DNA of 64,000 bases from Arsenophonus apicola (GCF_020268605.1 NZ_CP084222.1:1984001-2048000), one strand, 5' to 3'. Shown: positions 41,067 through 51,921, counted from the first letter of the stretch. A program made the numbers and translations. The notes: generated by a model not told the origin, from the letters alone.

Positions 41067-41074
41067 GAGTGAAA

Positions 41075-41344
41075 ATGACACCGGAAACAGTGATGGGACT
41101 TGGTATTTATGGTATGAAAGTGGCTTTAGCATTAGCAGCGCCACTATTATTAGCGGCGTTGGTCAGTGGTTTAATTATTAGTTTATTACAAGCAGCGACG
41201 CAAATTAATGAGATAACCCTCTCTTTCATTCCTAAAATTATCGCTGTTTTTATTACTGCGGTTGTAGCCGGCCCGTGGATGTTACAACTATTTATTGAGT
41301 ATACCCGTCAGTTGATAACACAATTACCGCAACTTGTTGGTTAA
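41075..41344 (+). CDS. fliQ: Flagellar export gate protein FliQ
   Basis: Small export-gate subunit with two membrane helices. The ATG at 41075 follows TAGGAGTGAAA, a strong ribosome site, and gives 89 residues (MTPETVMGLGIYGMKVAL) with the family motif ATQINEITLSFIPKI. Eight bases after fliP and two before fliR. Intact. Confidence 0.96.
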   Translation: MTPETVMGLGIYGMKVALALAAPLLLAALVSGLIISLLQAATQINEITLSFIPKIIAVFITAVVAGPWMLQLFIEYTRQLITQLPQLVG

Positions 41345-41346
41345 TA

Positions 41347-42132
41347 ATGATCACTTTTAGCACAGATTTTTTTTATAGCTATATTAACCAATTTTTTTGG
41401 CCATTTGTGCGAGTATTAGCTTTATTTAGTATTGCCCCGTTTTTTGGCGAAAAACAGATCCCTAAAAAAAGTAAAATTATATTAGCCTTATTGATCACTA
41501 TTTTAATCTCTGCGGCAATACCACTACCACAAATCCCTCTTTTTTCCGTTATGGGGTGTTGGATCTTAATACAACAAGTTTTAATCGGCTTATTAATGGG
41601 ACTGACAATGCAAATCGCCTTTGCCATCGTTCGTTATGCGGGAGAAGTATTGGGGATGCAGATGGGGCTCTCTTTCGCCTTATTTGTTGATCCAGCAGCC
41701 GGCCCCAATATGCCAATTATTGCGCGTTTTTTTAATCTATTATTGTTATTACTGTTTTTATCTTTCGATATTCATCTTTTGTTATTGTCACTATTGGCAG
41801 ATAGCTTCCAGCTTATTCCAATCCAATCGCTAGCGTTAAATAGCCAAAGCTTTATATTAGTTGCTCAATCAGCCGGAATTATTTTTTATTATGGTTTACT
41901 ATTGGCGCTGCCTATTTTAACCTTACTATTAATTATTAATATCAGTTTGGGGATCTTAAATAGAATGACCCCCCAACTTTCTATTTTTGTTGTCGGCTTC
42001 CAACTGACACTTTTAATTGGTATCTATCTATTACCTCTTTTAACCACTATCATTACCAAATATGCCGAGAAGATATTTAATGACATTCTGAGTCAATTAA
42101 GTTTGATACTACTTACATTAGCCGGGAAGTAA
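41347..42132 (+). CDS. fliR: Flagellar export gate protein FliR
   Basis: Export-gate subunit with about six membrane helices that completes the FliPQR pore and contacts FlhB. The 261-residue protein has VRVLALFSIAPFFGEKQIPKKSK, AGEVLGMQMGLSFALFVDPAAGPNMPIIARF and LGILNRMTPQLSIFVVGFQLT. Last gene of the fliF-R run. Intact. Confidence 0.95.
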   Translation: MITFSTDFFYSYINQFFWPFVRVLALFSIAPFFGEKQIPKKSKIILALLITILISAAIPLPQIPLFSVMGCWILIQQVLIGLLMGLTMQIAFAIVRYAGEVLGMQMGLSFALFVDPAAGPNMPIIARFFNLLLLLLFLSFDIHLLLLSLLADSFQLIPIQSLALNSQSFILVAQSAGIIFYYGLLLALPILTLLLIINISLGILNRMTPQLSIFVVGFQLTLLIGIYLLPLLTTIITKYAEKIFNDILSQLSLILLTLAGK

Positions 42133-42279
42133 TATTTTTCTAAATACTTTTTTTCCCTATCGTATTAACTTTTAAATTGTTCGTCTACTGCCAAATAAAT
42201 CTATAAATTATGGGTTATTTTTGTGCTAACTGAATAATAAGTTAATAAATATTTACCTATCAGCAGATCAGCTAATCAT

Positions 42280-43053
42280 TTATTTCGGTATCGCTATCCA
42301 TTCAGACACAATATTCCGATAACCACCGGTCTTTTTAGTTAGATGTATCCATTGATCGACATAAAGTTTCCAGCTCATATCATCACGCGGTAGCATATAA
42401 GCTTTCTCAATATATTGCAGCGGTCGCTTTGGATTCAACGCACATAACTTACTCGGATAATGCTTTTGCTGATAAAGGGCTTCTGATGCATCAGTCACCA
42501 TAACATCAAACTTTTTATCAATAATTTGCTGGAATATCGCCGCATTATCATGCGTCAATTGCAACTGGGCATTAGGTAAATAGCGATGGGCGAAAGCCTC
42601 ATTGGTACCACCAAAAGGTGCAATCAAACGAACTGTCGGTTTATTAAGTTGTTCAATCGTTTGATATTTAGCTTTATCATCACAACGAACTAATGGAATT
42701 TTACCATCAACCGCTAGCGGCGCAGACAACCAGGTAGCTTGCTGACGTTTTAAAGTAACAGAAATACCCCCAACTGCAATATCACACTGTTTGTTATGAA
42801 AATCTGCCATTAATGTATTCCAGGTCGTTTTCTGCCATTTAACTTTAGCCCCCAGACTAGCAGCTAAATTTTCCATCATGGTAACATCAATGCCTTCATA
42901 TTGACCATTCTGAAGTAAATGAGTATAAGGCCTATAATCACCAGTTGCGCAAACCGTTAATGTTTTCGTTTTCATCACTCGGTCAAGATGAGACTGCGCC
43001 TGTGCCGCTGCGCTTAAGAAAACCAGGCTGACTACTGTCAATTTCTTCATCAT
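42280..43053 (-). CDS. pheC: Periplasmic cyclohexadienyl dehydratase, PheC-like
   Basis: Solute-binding-protein fold enzyme that, in Pseudomonas PheC, converts prephenate or arogenate to phenylpyruvate or phenylalanine in the periplasm. The 257-residue protein has a signal peptide (LTVVSLVFLSAAAQA, cleavage near residue 19) and aligns with PheC along its length: HLDRVMKTKTLTVCATGDYRPY, GGISVTLKRQ, PFGGTNEAFAHRYL, FDVMVTDASEALYQ, AYMLPRDD and WKLYVDQWIHL. The alternative is an amino-acid ABC-transporter receptor, but no permease or ATPase is adjacent and the PheC motifs are specific. AGGAACAAGC precedes the start. It sits between fliR and flgL with no obvious flagellar role. Confidence 0.85.
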   Translation of the reverse strand: MMKKLTVVSLVFLSAAAQAQSHLDRVMKTKTLTVCATGDYRPYTHLLQNGQYEGIDVTMMENLAASLGAKVKWQKTTWNTLMADFHNKQCDIAVGGISVTLKRQQATWLSAPLAVDGKIPLVRCDDKAKYQTIEQLNKPTVRLIAPFGGTNEAFAHRYLPNAQLQLTHDNAAIFQQIIDKKFDVMVTDASEALYQQKHYPSKLCALNPKRPLQYIEKAYMLPRDDMSWKLYVDQWIHLTKKTGGYRNIVSEWIAIPK

Positions 43054-43502
43054 GCTTGTTCCTTTTTTATCCCAGGAAATTGTTTATCTCAACAAAAGCT
43101 AGCTAAACAAAATTACCCTCAATTACGAAATGAAAATAGCAAAATTTATTAAATCTTACTATTTTTTCAACACTATGAAACTATTATTTTTTGATATTAC
43201 GTTATACTTTTTAACGTTATATTATATATAGTAACTTGATCGTTAATTCAATAGATATTAATCGTATTCTATTTTTCTGCAATAATATTGGGTCGATATT
43301 TAATATAACGAATTAACTATTATTGAATAATAAAAATAATTTTCTAATTATTAATTAAAATAAATAAGATAGAAATAAAAAATAGAGTAGATGAAAAAAA
43401 ATAAAAAACCAGGAGAAAATAGCTCTCCTGGTAAAAATTTTATCTCAATTATGGCTTATTTTGCCGTTTATTTTATAATCTAAACTGGATTAACAAAATG
43501 AT
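43054..43502. other. flgL-pheC intergenic region
   Basis: About 450 AT-rich bases upstream of pheC and downstream of flgL. The only supported element is the flgL terminator at 43394-43432; no gene or other repeat can be supported. Confidence 0.5.
43394..43432 (-). terminator. Terminator after flgL
   Basis: Nine-base arms ACCAGGAGA (43408-43416) and TCTCCTGGT (43424-43432) with a seven-base loop, followed on the minus strand by TTTTTTATTTTTTTT. A textbook intrinsic terminator about 70 bases after flgL. Confidence 0.93.
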
Positions 43503-44441
43503 TCACCGCAATATTTTAAATAAAGATAAATCTTTCATTTGGGCAAATAAACCATATGAAGCCTGCAATATCGCCTCTTCTTGATAATATTCTGATATCT
43601 CCGCAGCCATATCAGTATCTGTCAATTGGCTTTGCCGCTCTTTTAGTAGCAATGAAATATCTTCACTACGACTATTTAATTGTTCAACTTCCTTGAGTTG
43701 TGAGCCAAGCTGGCTACTAATTGTGGCAAGCGTTTTCATGGTATTTTGCAAATCACTATGTGCACTATCGATATTGGCTGCCAATATACTTTGTGCCTGT
43801 GAATTTGCTGCTTGATAAGGCGTTTTTAGTGTACTAATTGCCAGATCCAATGACTGAAAAATATCGGCACCAGTTGCAGACTGCAAAACTTGCTGAGCAG
43901 TAAAATTCACCGTCACTTCACGATCGGCATCAATATGCTGCTTAATAGCATCCTGACTCCCTTGATAACTTACCGCTCCATTACTATTCATTATTAACGG
44001 CGCAGTATCGGTTTGATAACCGGCAAACAGATAATTACCTGAACTGTCTTTGCTATTGGCTAAACCCATCAACTCAGATTTTAAACTTTCCAGCTCAGTG
44101 GCATAAGCTTGTCGGGCATCCTCACTCATGATGGACTGATTAGAGACTGCCACAAAAGTCTGCTTAACACGGCGCGACAGATCTTCCATTTTCTCAACTA
44201 CCTGTAGCTGTGATTGCATCTGATGCTGAGAAAAATTACGTGCCGTTTTATATTGTGCCAAACGCGCTTGGGTTTGATTAATTTGTAAATTTTCTGCAGC
44301 CGCTGCTGGATCATCAGCGGATTGTAACAACCGTTTTCCAGTCGTTATACGCTGATATTTATCTGCCAGTTGTGACTGAGAATGCATCATACTATCCGTT
44401 TTCTGATAATGCATAAATTGGCTGCTTAAACGAGTAACCAT
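43503..44441 (-). CDS. flgL: Flagellar hook-filament junction protein FlgL
   Basis: FlgL (HAP3) joins hook and filament together with FlgK. The 312-residue protein has flagellin-like ends: VTRLSSQFMHYQ and RITTGKRLLQSADDPAAAAEN near the start and TDTDMAAEISEYYQEEAILQASYGLF near the end. It follows flgK by 29 bases on the same strand and shares its promoter. Intact. Confidence 0.95.
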   Translation of the reverse strand: MVTRLSSQFMHYQKTDSMMHSQSQLADKYQRITTGKRLLQSADDPAAAAENLQINQTQARLAQYKTARNFSQHQMQSQLQVVEKMEDLSRRVKQTFVAVSNQSIMSEDARQAYATELESLKSELMGLANSKDSSGNYLFAGYQTDTAPLIMNSNGAVSYQGSQDAIKQHIDADREVTVNFTAQQVLQSATGADIFQSLDLAISTLKTPYQAANSQAQSILAANIDSAHSDLQNTMKTLATISSQLGSQLKEVEQLNSRSEDISLLLKERQSQLTDTDMAAEISEYYQEEAILQASYGLFAQMKDLSLFKILR

Positions 44442-44470
44442 AACAACTTCCTTCTATATTAATACTGTTA

Positions 44471-46114
44471 TCAGAAAATACGCATTAAAGTTTCAAACAA
44501 GCTATTGGCCGTCTGAATAACTTTGGCGTTTGACATGTAAAATTCCTGCATACGGCTCATTTCCAGATATTCTTCATCAAGATTGACACCGGAAACCGAT
44601 TGCTGTTTCTGCAAATAACTCTTGGTGATCACTGATTGGGCGGTAAAATCCGCTTTCGCTTGATTGGCTTTCGAGGCTACATCACTGACAACCGCCGCAT
44701 AAGCTTTGGTTAACGTTGACGTTCCATTTACCAACTTTTTATCTTGTAAGGCTAATAGATTCTTAATATTGCTATTATCTGCTTGTCCGGTTCCTGTCTG
44801 GCTGGCAGCAGCAATAGCTGCTGGATTTATTATGGCAACGGCTAAACCACTAATAACTTCATCAACGGATTTGATAACAAACTTGTCGCCTGCTTGCGGT
44901 GCTGAAGTAGCAGCAATTTCAATTTCCATACCATCAAAAGCTAGTTTTGTACCGTGATTAGCCGTGGCTGCTGTGACAGTAACATTTACCGGTGTCCCAG
45001 TTGCTTGTTGAGTAACCACCCAGTTAGTACCATCAAACCTCATGGCATAATCAATGGCTTTAACTTGGGTAGCATCAGTAAATTGAGTAGCAAAACTACT
45101 GGTTCCCTGATTTTGATTATGGGAAATAATGCTCGGTTTGCCAGTCTGAAAGAGTGCTTGGCCCGCATTGCCTTGCAAATCAAACCCTGACTGCTGAACC
45201 TGATTGATACTTTCGGTCAGTATTAAACCCAGCTGATTAATTTTTTGTCGATTCGGCTGTAGTACTTCATCACGCACCGCCAAAGCGCCGGCCAATTCCC
45301 CTCCGGTAATTGAACCAGTATCAATTTCTTGTGGCGGATTAATGCCATCATCATAAGCCAACGTGACTTGAGCGGGATCAGCAACCGATGGCATAGCGGT
45401 GATTTTGTTAGCTTTAGTACCATTAACCAAAGATAAACCATTAGCCAGATTAATATTGATGCTATCATCTTGCCGAATAACACTAATGCCAGCCACTGTT
45501 GATAGTTCACGGGTTAATTGATCACGCCGATCTAACATCTCGTTTGGCACATAGCCTTGTATGCCTTTGATTTTTGTCATTTCACCGTTTAGTTTGGCCA
45601 CTTGTTGCGCCAGTTGCGAAACTTTATCGACCATCTGGCCAATATTGCCATTAAGCCGTTGTTCCATAGCGTTAAATTGTTGTTCAACGGATTTAAAACG
45701 ACTAACCATGGCTTGGGTTTTATTAATAACCGCATTGCGTAAAGGCGCAGAAGCGGCATCGGTTGATAAGGTTTGCAAACTAGTAAAAAACTCTGTCATT
45801 GATGACGCTAAATCCGTATCAGAAACAGACATCAGCTTATCTAGCTCTAAGGCAAATTCGGCATAAATTTTCCGCTCACCTTGCTTGGTCACCGCTTTGT
45901 TATAATGCGCATTAATAAACTCATCATATTCGCGTTGAATACCACTCACTTTGACACCATTTATATTATTATTGCTACCATCGGTAGCCAATGTCGTGGT
46001 TTGCCGGTGATAACTCTCGACTTTAGCATTGGCAATATTGCTACCAATTGTTGATAACGCGGTTTGCGCGGCTTTTAAGCCGCTCATTGCGGTATTCATT
46101 AAACTGCTGGACAT
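44471..46114 (-). CDS. flgK: Flagellar hook-associated protein FlgK
   Basis: FlgK (HAP1) forms the first junction ring on the hook. The 547 residues equal the E. coli length. The rod-type start SLMNTAMSGLKAAQTALSTIGSNIANA and the C-terminal SGVNLDEEYLEMSRMQEFYMSNAKVIQTANSLFETLM helix (read in parts) are clear. Preceded by AGGGAACTGACT and by a sigma-28 promoter. Intact. Confidence 0.96.
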   Translation of the reverse strand: MSSSLMNTAMSGLKAAQTALSTIGSNIANAKVESYHRQTTTLATDGSNNNINGVKVSGIQREYDEFINAHYNKAVTKQGERKIYAEFALELDKLMSVSDTDLASSMTEFFTSLQTLSTDAASAPLRNAVINKTQAMVSRFKSVEQQFNAMEQRLNGNIGQMVDKVSQLAQQVAKLNGEMTKIKGIQGYVPNEMLDRRDQLTRELSTVAGISVIRQDDSININLANGLSLVNGTKANKITAMPSVADPAQVTLAYDDGINPPQEIDTGSITGGELAGALAVRDEVLQPNRQKINQLGLILTESINQVQQSGFDLQGNAGQALFQTGKPSIISHNQNQGTSSFATQFTDATQVKAIDYAMRFDGTNWVVTQQATGTPVNVTVTAATANHGTKLAFDGMEIEIAATSAPQAGDKFVIKSVDEVISGLAVAIINPAAIAAASQTGTGQADNSNIKNLLALQDKKLVNGTSTLTKAYAAVVSDVASKANQAKADFTAQSVITKSYLQKQQSVSGVNLDEEYLEMSRMQEFYMSNAKVIQTANSLFETLMRIF

Positions 46115-46183
46115 AGTCAGTTCCCTAATAAATTCGGATGCTGCCGGTTAGCCGACAGTAAGATAGTCGTTTTACGCAATAAA

Positions 46184-46210
46184 ATATCGGCCAAAACCAG
46201 CAAAACTTAA
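46184..46210 (-). promoter_or_regulatory. Sigma-28 promoter of flgKL
   Basis: Minus strand TTAAGTTT (-35), 11-base spacer, GCCGATAT (-10); seven of eight bases match in each box. It lies in the short flgJ-flgK gap, 70 bases before flgK, so flgKL can be made as class 3 genes independently of flgBCDEFGHIJ. Confidence 0.9.
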
Positions 46211-46220
46211 GTGGTGCACA

Positions 46221-47147
46221 TCAAAAAAGATCGCTTAGATCATGTTGATAAATTTGCTTAACCTGCGAAGTGGTATTTTTCAACTGCTGAATCAGTTGGA
46301 TCAGTTTTTTCGCATAACCCGGATCGGTGGCATAACCGGCCGCTTGTAACGCGATTGCTGCCTGCTCGGGGGTGTTGGCGGCCGCAACTTTGGCATAACG
46401 TTTGCTCTGAGTCAGCAAATTGACATAGTCGGTGACGGCTTCAAAATAGGAGGGATAAACCCGAAAATCGTCGCGTATTTTCACTGCTTTACCATCAATA
46501 TACTCAGTAGTGACAATATTGGTCACTTTACCTCGCCAATTTTTACCTGCCTTAATACCAAATAAGTTATGACTGGGGGTGCCTTCGGCAGTCAGAATTT
46601 GACGTTGTCCCCAACCAGATTCTAAAGCCGCTTGCGCGACAATCAGTAAATGGGGAATGCCGCTATTTTCACTAGCAATTCTGGCCGGGATAAACAATTT
46701 AGCCAGAAAACTGGTACCATTTTCTGAGATATACTTGAGTGCCCCGGCCGCTTCTTCTGGTACAAAACGGCGAAAAGTGCTGACGAACTGTCTGGGTAAA
46801 TCAGTATTCAGTAATGGTGCCTGCTTAATATCATCCGGCTCATTGTGATGCCGGCTTAACTGTTCCACCATCAGATCAGCAAATCCTAAGCTTTTACGCG
46901 ACAGATCTTGGGCTAATTGCTGATCATAAAGTGCGGTATAGAGACGGCTTTGTTCACTACTTAGCAAACCTTCTTGCGGCAAAGCAGCGCGCATACTTTT
47001 TAGCATCATCTGCACAAAAACACTTTCTAATTGTTCAGCGACCTGACGCAGCCCCTGTTGAGGCTGCTGACTCACTTGATTTTTTAAGGCATTTAATGAT
47101 CTGGCGTCATAAGCGGCGCCCACCATCGTGGAAAGATCTTTCATCAA
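46221..47147 (-). CDS. flgJ: Flagellar rod assembly protein / peptidoglycan hydrolase FlgJ
   Basis: Bifunctional protein: the N-terminal part (about 1-110) caps the growing rod and the C-terminal part is a glucosaminidase that opens the peptidoglycan. Rod-cap motif: [22 protein letters not shown]. Hydrolase motifs: [15 protein letters not shown] with the catalytic Glu, [14 protein letters not shown], and [18 protein letters not shown]. 308 residues, family length; it overlaps flgI by four bases. Intact. Confidence 0.95.
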   Translation of the reverse strand: MMKDLSTMVGAAYDARSLNALKNQVSQQPQQGLRQVAEQLESVFVQMMLKSMRAALPQEGLLSSEQSRLYTALYDQQLAQDLSRKSLGFADLMVEQLSRHHNEPDDIKQAPLLNTDLPRQFVSTFRRFVPEEAAGALKYISENGTSFLAKLFIPARIASENSGIPHLLIVAQAALESGWGQRQILTAEGTPSHNLFGIKAGKNWRGKVTNIVTTEYIDGKAVKIRDDFRVYPSYFEAVTDYVNLLTQSKRYAKVAAANTPEQAAIALQAAGYATDPGYAKKLIQLIQQLKNTTSQVKQIYQHDLSDLF

Positions 47148-48265
47148 ATGATCTCCAATTTAGCCCGCAAACAACCGGCACTTTCCATTGCCTGTAAAAT
47201 TGACATTAAGTCGGTTGGTGTCGCACCCAAGGCATTTAACGCGCGGATCACTTCATTTAAGTTGGCACTGGCATTGACTTTATGTAAGCCATCGTGTTTT
47301 TCATTCAGGGCGATATCGGTGTTACGTGTCACCACCGTCTTACCACCGGCAAAAGGGGTATCAGGCTGACTAACATTGACTCGGCGATCTACCGTAATCG
47401 AGAGCCCACCTTGAGAAATAGCACAATTATTTAACATCACACTGCGATTCATTACCACCGAACCGGTACGGGCATTCAAAATAATTTTTGCATCAATCGG
47501 CACTGATTTAATGCTAATATTCTGAATCTGCGCCAAAAAACGTACTTGTTCACTTTGGCTAACTGGCAATCTGAGTTCAACCGTTCTAGCATCCAATGGC
47601 GTTGCGGTACCAAAACCTTTAATGCGATTTACGGCATCGGAAATGGTCTGTGCCAGCGAAAAATTTTCTTCATTCAACTGTAAGTTAAGGGTGTTGGTTT
47701 TACCAAATTGGCTGGGTAGTTCCCGTTCAATTACCGCACCACCACTAATGCGTCCACCGGCTAATTGATTAATCTTAATACTACTGCCACCGGCACTAGC
47801 GCCGGCGCCACCCACAATAATATTGCCTTGGGCAACCGCATACACCTGATTATCAGCGCCCTTTAGTGGCGTCATCAATAGGGTGCCACCGCGTAAACTT
47901 TTCGCATTACCTAATGAAGAGACGACCACATCAATCGTTTGTCCGGCACGACCAAAAGGGGGTAATTTGGCCGTGATCATCACCGCTGCCACATTTTTTA
48001 ACTGCATATTGGTACCCGGCGGCACAGTGATGCCTAATTGAGAGAGCATATTACTCATACTCTGGGTAGTAAATGGCGTTTGGGAAGTTTGATCACCCGT
48101 CCCATCCAGACCGACTACCAAACCATAGCCGATTAGGGCATTTTCTCGCACTCCCTCAATACTTGTCAGATCACGAATACGTTCGGCTTGCACTATGCTC
48201 GAACATAACAATAACATTGGTAATGGTAACCAAAATAGTAACTTACCTAGCAATGAATCAACCAT
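47144..48265 (-). CDS. flgI: Flagellar P-ring protein FlgI
   Basis: Periplasmic P-ring subunit around the rod. Signal peptide of about 27 residues ([19 protein letters not shown]), then [32 protein letters not shown], which is diagnostic, and a C-terminal [24 protein letters not shown]. 373 residues. Needs FlgA, also present. Intact. Confidence 0.96.
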   Translation of the reverse strand: MVDSLLGKLLFWLPLPMLLLCSSIVQAERIRDLTSIEGVRENALIGYGLVVGLDGTGDQTSQTPFTTQSMSNMLSQLGITVPPGTNMQLKNVAAVMITAKLPPFGRAGQTIDVVVSSLGNAKSLRGGTLLMTPLKGADNQVYAVAQGNIIVGGAGASAGGSSIKINQLAGGRISGGAVIERELPSQFGKTNTLNLQLNEENFSLAQTISDAVNRIKGFGTATPLDARTVELRLPVSQSEQVRFLAQIQNISIKSVPIDAKIILNARTGSVVMNRSVMLNNCAISQGGLSITVDRRVNVSQPDTPFAGGKTVVTRNTDIALNEKHDGLHKVNASANLNEVIRALNALGATPTDLMSILQAMESAGCLRAKLEII

Positions 48266-48278
48266 AAGCTCTCTCTGT

Positions 48279-49028
48279 TTAGAATGGTGAAATATTTAAC
48301 AAGATACGCTGCAACCAGCCCATATTTTGTGCTTCGTTAATATATCCATCCCCCACATACTCAATACGTGCATCCGCAACCTGGGTTGAATTCACAGTAT
48401 TACTACCACTAATGGTTCTTGGATTAACGACACCAGAGAAACGGATATATTCGGTGCCCTGATTGATAGCGATCTGTTTTTCACCCACTACCTGTAAGTT
48501 ACCGTTTGCCAGTAATTTAGTCACCGTGACCGTTATCGTTCCCTTGAAGGTATTATTCGCATTGGCGCCACCTTTGCCACCAAACTCATTTTCACCTTCC
48601 ATGTCAAACTGTAACTTATCAACCCCCACCAGTTTATTTAACACTTGCGGTGTAGCGCCGGCCGAAAATCCACTTTTTCCTTTACGGCTGGCATTGGCGG
48701 ACGAATTTTTACTGGCACTGACATTTTCTTGTAAAATGATGGTCAATGTATCGCCGACATGGCGGGGACGTCGATCTTCAAATAGCGGTTGATAACCGTA
48801 ATTAACCGGTTGACTGGCTTGATAAATCGAGCCAGTTACCTTAATGCTTGCCATTTCTGCCGGTTCAACGGTTGTCGGACCAGAGACCAATGGCTTTTTC
48901 GGTATGTAAGCACAGCCTGACATTATTACTGCCGAGCAGATAATGCCAAACCGCCATCGATTTCCCCCTAGCTGGGAAAACCGCTTAAAAATAAGCGCAG
49001 CCAAACTGGCGATGCTTTTTTTATTCAT
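48279..49028 (-). CDS. flgH: Flagellar L-ring lipoprotein FlgH
   Basis: Outer-membrane L-ring subunit. Lipoprotein signal with lipobox VIMSGC (Cys39), giving a somewhat long leader, so a later start inside the leader is possible. The mature part has [26 protein letters not shown] and [25 protein letters not shown], both typical. 249 residues. Intact. Confidence 0.95.
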   Translation of the reverse strand: MNKKSIASLAALIFKRFSQLGGNRWRFGIICSAVIMSGCAYIPKKPLVSGPTTVEPAEMASIKVTGSIYQASQPVNYGYQPLFEDRRPRHVGDTLTIILQENVSASKNSSANASRKGKSGFSAGATPQVLNKLVGVDKLQFDMEGENEFGGKGGANANNTFKGTITVTVTKLLANGNLQVVGEKQIAINQGTEYIRFSGVVNPRTISGSNTVNSTQVADARIEYVGDGYINEAQNMGWLQRILLNISPF

Positions 49029-49086
49029 GTTAAAAACTCTTGTATGTTCACCATCACAATGAATTGCGACTGTGATGGTAGCTGAA

Positions 49087-49869
49087 TTAAAGCTGCATTA
49101 ATCGCTGTAACATTTGATCAGAAGTGGACACCGCTTTACTATTAATCTCATAAGCACGTTGCGTCTGGATCATGCTGACTAACTCTTCAGCCACATTAAC
49201 ATTCGATGTCTCAACATAACCTTGATAAAGTAAACCCGCGCCATTAACCCCAGGTGCTGTCTCAACCGGTACGCCGGAACTGTTGGTTTCCAGATAAAGA
49301 TTTTCACCAATACTTTCCAGACCGGTTTCATTAACAAACGTGGTTAATGCTAATTGGCCAACTTGCTGTGGTTCAGAATTACCTGGTATGACAACACTGA
49401 CAATACCATCCTGACTAATAGTAAATTTGAGGGTTCCTTCTGGCAGGACAATAGCCGGCACAACAGCAAAACCACCAGCAGTAATCAATTGATTATTTTG
49501 ATCAACCTGAAAGGCACCATCGCGCGTATAGGCATCAGTACCATCGGGCAATTGAATATGAAAAAAACCCTGGCCTTTAATGGCAACATCTTTACTGTTA
49601 TTAGTCTGCGATAAATTACCCTGACTATGTAACCGCTCAGTCGCAATAGGACGAACCCCGGTGCCTAGTTGCAATCCCGAAGGTGATAGGGTCTGTTCCG
49701 ACGTTAGCGATCCGGGTTGACGTAACGTTTGATACATTAGATCTTGAAATACTGCTCGCCCGCGCTTAAAACCATTGGTGCTGACGTTAGCCAGGTTATT
49801 AGAAATAACATCCATGTTAGTTTGTTGAGCATCAAGCCCAGTTTTGGCAATCCATAAAGAACGGATCAT
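49087..49869 (-). CDS. flgG: Flagellar distal rod protein FlgG
   Basis: Main distal rod subunit. The 260-residue protein starts [36 protein letters not shown] and ends [26 protein letters not shown] (read in parts), both classic for FlgG. Same length as in E. coli. Intact, 24 bases after flgF. Confidence 0.97.
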   Translation of the reverse strand: MIRSLWIAKTGLDAQQTNMDVISNNLANVSTNGFKRGRAVFQDLMYQTLRQPGSLTSEQTLSPSGLQLGTGVRPIATERLHSQGNLSQTNNSKDVAIKGQGFFHIQLPDGTDAYTRDGAFQVDQNNQLITAGGFAVVPAIVLPEGTLKFTISQDGIVSVVIPGNSEPQQVGQLALTTFVNETGLESIGENLYLETNSSGVPVETAPGVNGAGLLYQGYVETSNVNVAEELVSMIQTQRAYEINSKAVSTSDQMLQRLMQL

Positions 49870-49892
49870 TATTTGTTTTCTCCCTTAATAAC

Positions 49893-50639
49893 TTAACTGA
49901 TGGCTAACAATTGATTAGCACGTTGGGCGTTATCATTAGCACTATGAATAACTTTCATTTGCATTTCGAAAGTGCGTGCATTGGCTATCATGGCCACCAT
50001 CGCTTGTGCCGGATTGACATTGCTGCCCTCTAATACTCCCGACAGTAACTTGACACTATTATCCATCACTAAAGGTGGGGCATTAGGTTCCGCAAGGTGA
50101 AATAAACCCTCTTCACCACGTACCAACTGTTGCTCTGAGGGTTTCACCCGTTTGATCTGACCAACCTGACCTAATTGGGTGGGTGGATCTGTTGGGATAT
50201 AACCGGTAATGATGCCATCTTCAGCAATCGTCAGTTGCGCCTGCGGCGGAACCATAATTTCGCCACCATCGCCCATTAATGGGCGATTTTGGATCATTAA
50301 TTCACCATTAGCTGAAATTTGAATATTGCCATTGCGGGTGTAAGCTTCCCGCCCATCAGCTAATTGCACCGCTAAATAACCCCCATCACTCAGCGCCACA
50401 TCCAATGAGCGAGCGGTATAGTTCATTGCACCAGCACGCTGATCAGCTGTGGGTGTTGACGCAATGGTTAGTGTGCGGGTTGGGTGTCCCACTGAACCTT
50501 CAATCGGTACAAAACGTGAGGCAGCTAACTGGGCTTTAAAACCATGAGTTGAGACATTGGCCAGATTATTGGTAATAATCGCTTGTGTATCCAACGCATG
50601 GCGCGCGCCATTCATTGCGGTATAAATGACATGATCCAT
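49893..50639 (-). CDS. flgF: Flagellar proximal rod protein FlgF
   Basis: Proximal rod subunit of 248 residues, with MDHVIYTAMNGARHALDTQ, the rod signature [13 protein letters not shown], and the C-terminal GSNVNPAQAMVAMIANARTFEMQMK. Lies between flgE and flgG on the same strand with short spacers. Intact. Confidence 0.96.
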   Translation of the reverse strand: MDHVIYTAMNGARHALDTQAIITNNLANVSTHGFKAQLAASRFVPIEGSVGHPTRTLTIASTPTADQRAGAMNYTARSLDVALSDGGYLAVQLADGREAYTRNGNIQISANGELMIQNRPLMGDGGEIMVPPQAQLTIAEDGIITGYIPTDPPTQLGQVGQIKRVKPSEQQLVRGEEGLFHLAEPNAPPLVMDNSVKLLSGVLEGSNVNPAQAMVAMIANARTFEMQMKVIHSANDNAQRANQLLAIS

Positions 50640-50653
50640 TTAATCACCCATCA

Positions 50654-51889
50654 TTAACGTAAATTGACCAGGGTCTGTAACATTTGATCCTGGGTTTTTA
50701 TGGTTTGCGCATTAGATTGATAATTGCGTTGCGCCAGGATCATCGTCACCAATTCTTGTCCCATATCGACATTAGAGGCTTCTAAAGCATTGGCGGTTAA
50801 TTTACCGAGAATACCGCTGCCTGCCGTGCCAATAATTGGAGCACCATAACTACCCGTTTCTGACCAAACATTATTACCTTTAGCCACTAAGCCACCTGGA
50901 TTAGCAAAATTGGCTAATATCACCTGACCAACTAATTGCTGTTGACCATTAGCATAAGAAGCCCGAATTGAGCCATCTTCTTCAAAACTGAAGCCCGTGA
51001 ATTGCCCCGCCTGATAACCATTTTGCTCTAAACGAGAAATACTTGACTCAGCTAACCGTTGTTGGCGCGAGTCAGCAAAATTAAAATTAATCGTACTGGC
51101 CGCACCACCATTATGGGCGGCTAAGTTAAAGTTGAAATTAGCCGCATTCGTTAGCTGGCCATTTTGATTAAAAGAGAGACTGTGGCTAGGTGCGCCTGGC
51201 GTTGCCTGGCTAGGATCAACCACATAGATATCCCATTGTGTATTTGCTGCACCAGCAGCGCCAGGGCGCTTAGCAAAATAGACATTGAGTGCCCGCTCAT
51301 TGCCTAAACTATCAAAGGCAGTCACGCTGGAGCTATAACTATAAGTTTTGTTATCAGTTGGATTAAACGCAGTGGCACCTGTCGCTGCAATAGCTGCCTT
51401 ACCTGAATCTAAATTAGCTGTCATCCGAATATCATCGGTGGCTCTGGCGTTCATCATATCCGTCGGGACAGTGATTGGGGTTGGCAATGCACCTTTTTGA
51501 ATGGTCGGCACGCCATTTAACATCGCCACCGGATAGCCAGTTACCACCATCCCTTGCGGGTTAACCAATTGGCCTTTAGCATCTTTACCAAACTGACCGT
51601 TACGGCTATAGAAAATGTCACCATTGGTATCTTGTAGCCGGAAAAATCCACCACCAGAAATAGCCAGATCAGTTTCGCGATTGGTTTTGGTGATCGAACC
51701 ATCACTAAAATTTTGTTGTACTGCTGCTAATTTGACGCCTAATCCAACCCCCGAACCGGCATAGACATCAGCAAAAGCAGCTGAAGCTCCCTTAAAACCA
51801 ACAGTTGCTGAGTTGGCAATATTATTACCAATGACATCCAGATGACTGGATGCGGCATTTAATCCACTAATTGCTTGTGAAAAGGCCAT
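50654..51889 (-). CDS. flgE: Flagellar hook protein FlgE
   Basis: Hook subunit. The 411-residue protein has the N-terminal AFSQAISGLNAASSHLDVIGNNIANSATVGFK and the C-terminal EASNVDMGQELVTMILAQRNYQSNAQTIKTQDQ (read in parts), with a variable surface domain between. GGAGAGCAT precedes the ATG. Its cap protein FlgD is encoded just upstream. Intact. Confidence 0.97.
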   Translation of the reverse strand: MAFSQAISGLNAASSHLDVIGNNIANSATVGFKGASAAFADVYAGSGVGLGVKLAAVQQNFSDGSITKTNRETDLAISGGGFFRLQDTNGDIFYSRNGQFGKDAKGQLVNPQGMVVTGYPVAMLNGVPTIQKGALPTPITVPTDMMNARATDDIRMTANLDSGKAAIAATGATAFNPTDNKTYSYSSSVTAFDSLGNERALNVYFAKRPGAAGAANTQWDIYVVDPSQATPGAPSHSLSFNQNGQLTNAANFNFNLAAHNGGAASTINFNFADSRQQRLAESSISRLEQNGYQAGQFTGFSFEEDGSIRASYANGQQQLVGQVILANFANPGGLVAKGNNVWSETGSYGAPIIGTAGSGILGKLTANALEASNVDMGQELVTMILAQRNYQSNAQTIKTQDQMLQTLVNLR

Positions 51890-51921
51890 ATGCTCTCCAT
51901 ATTAATTTTTTATCTATTCAA

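Noticed and set aside
42280..43053. Amino-acid ABC-transporter receptor
   Set aside because: Full-length match to PheC motifs (TGDYRPY, GGTNEAFA, TDASEA, AYMLPRD) and absence of permease or ATPase genes favour cyclohexadienyl dehydratase, though the fold is shared.
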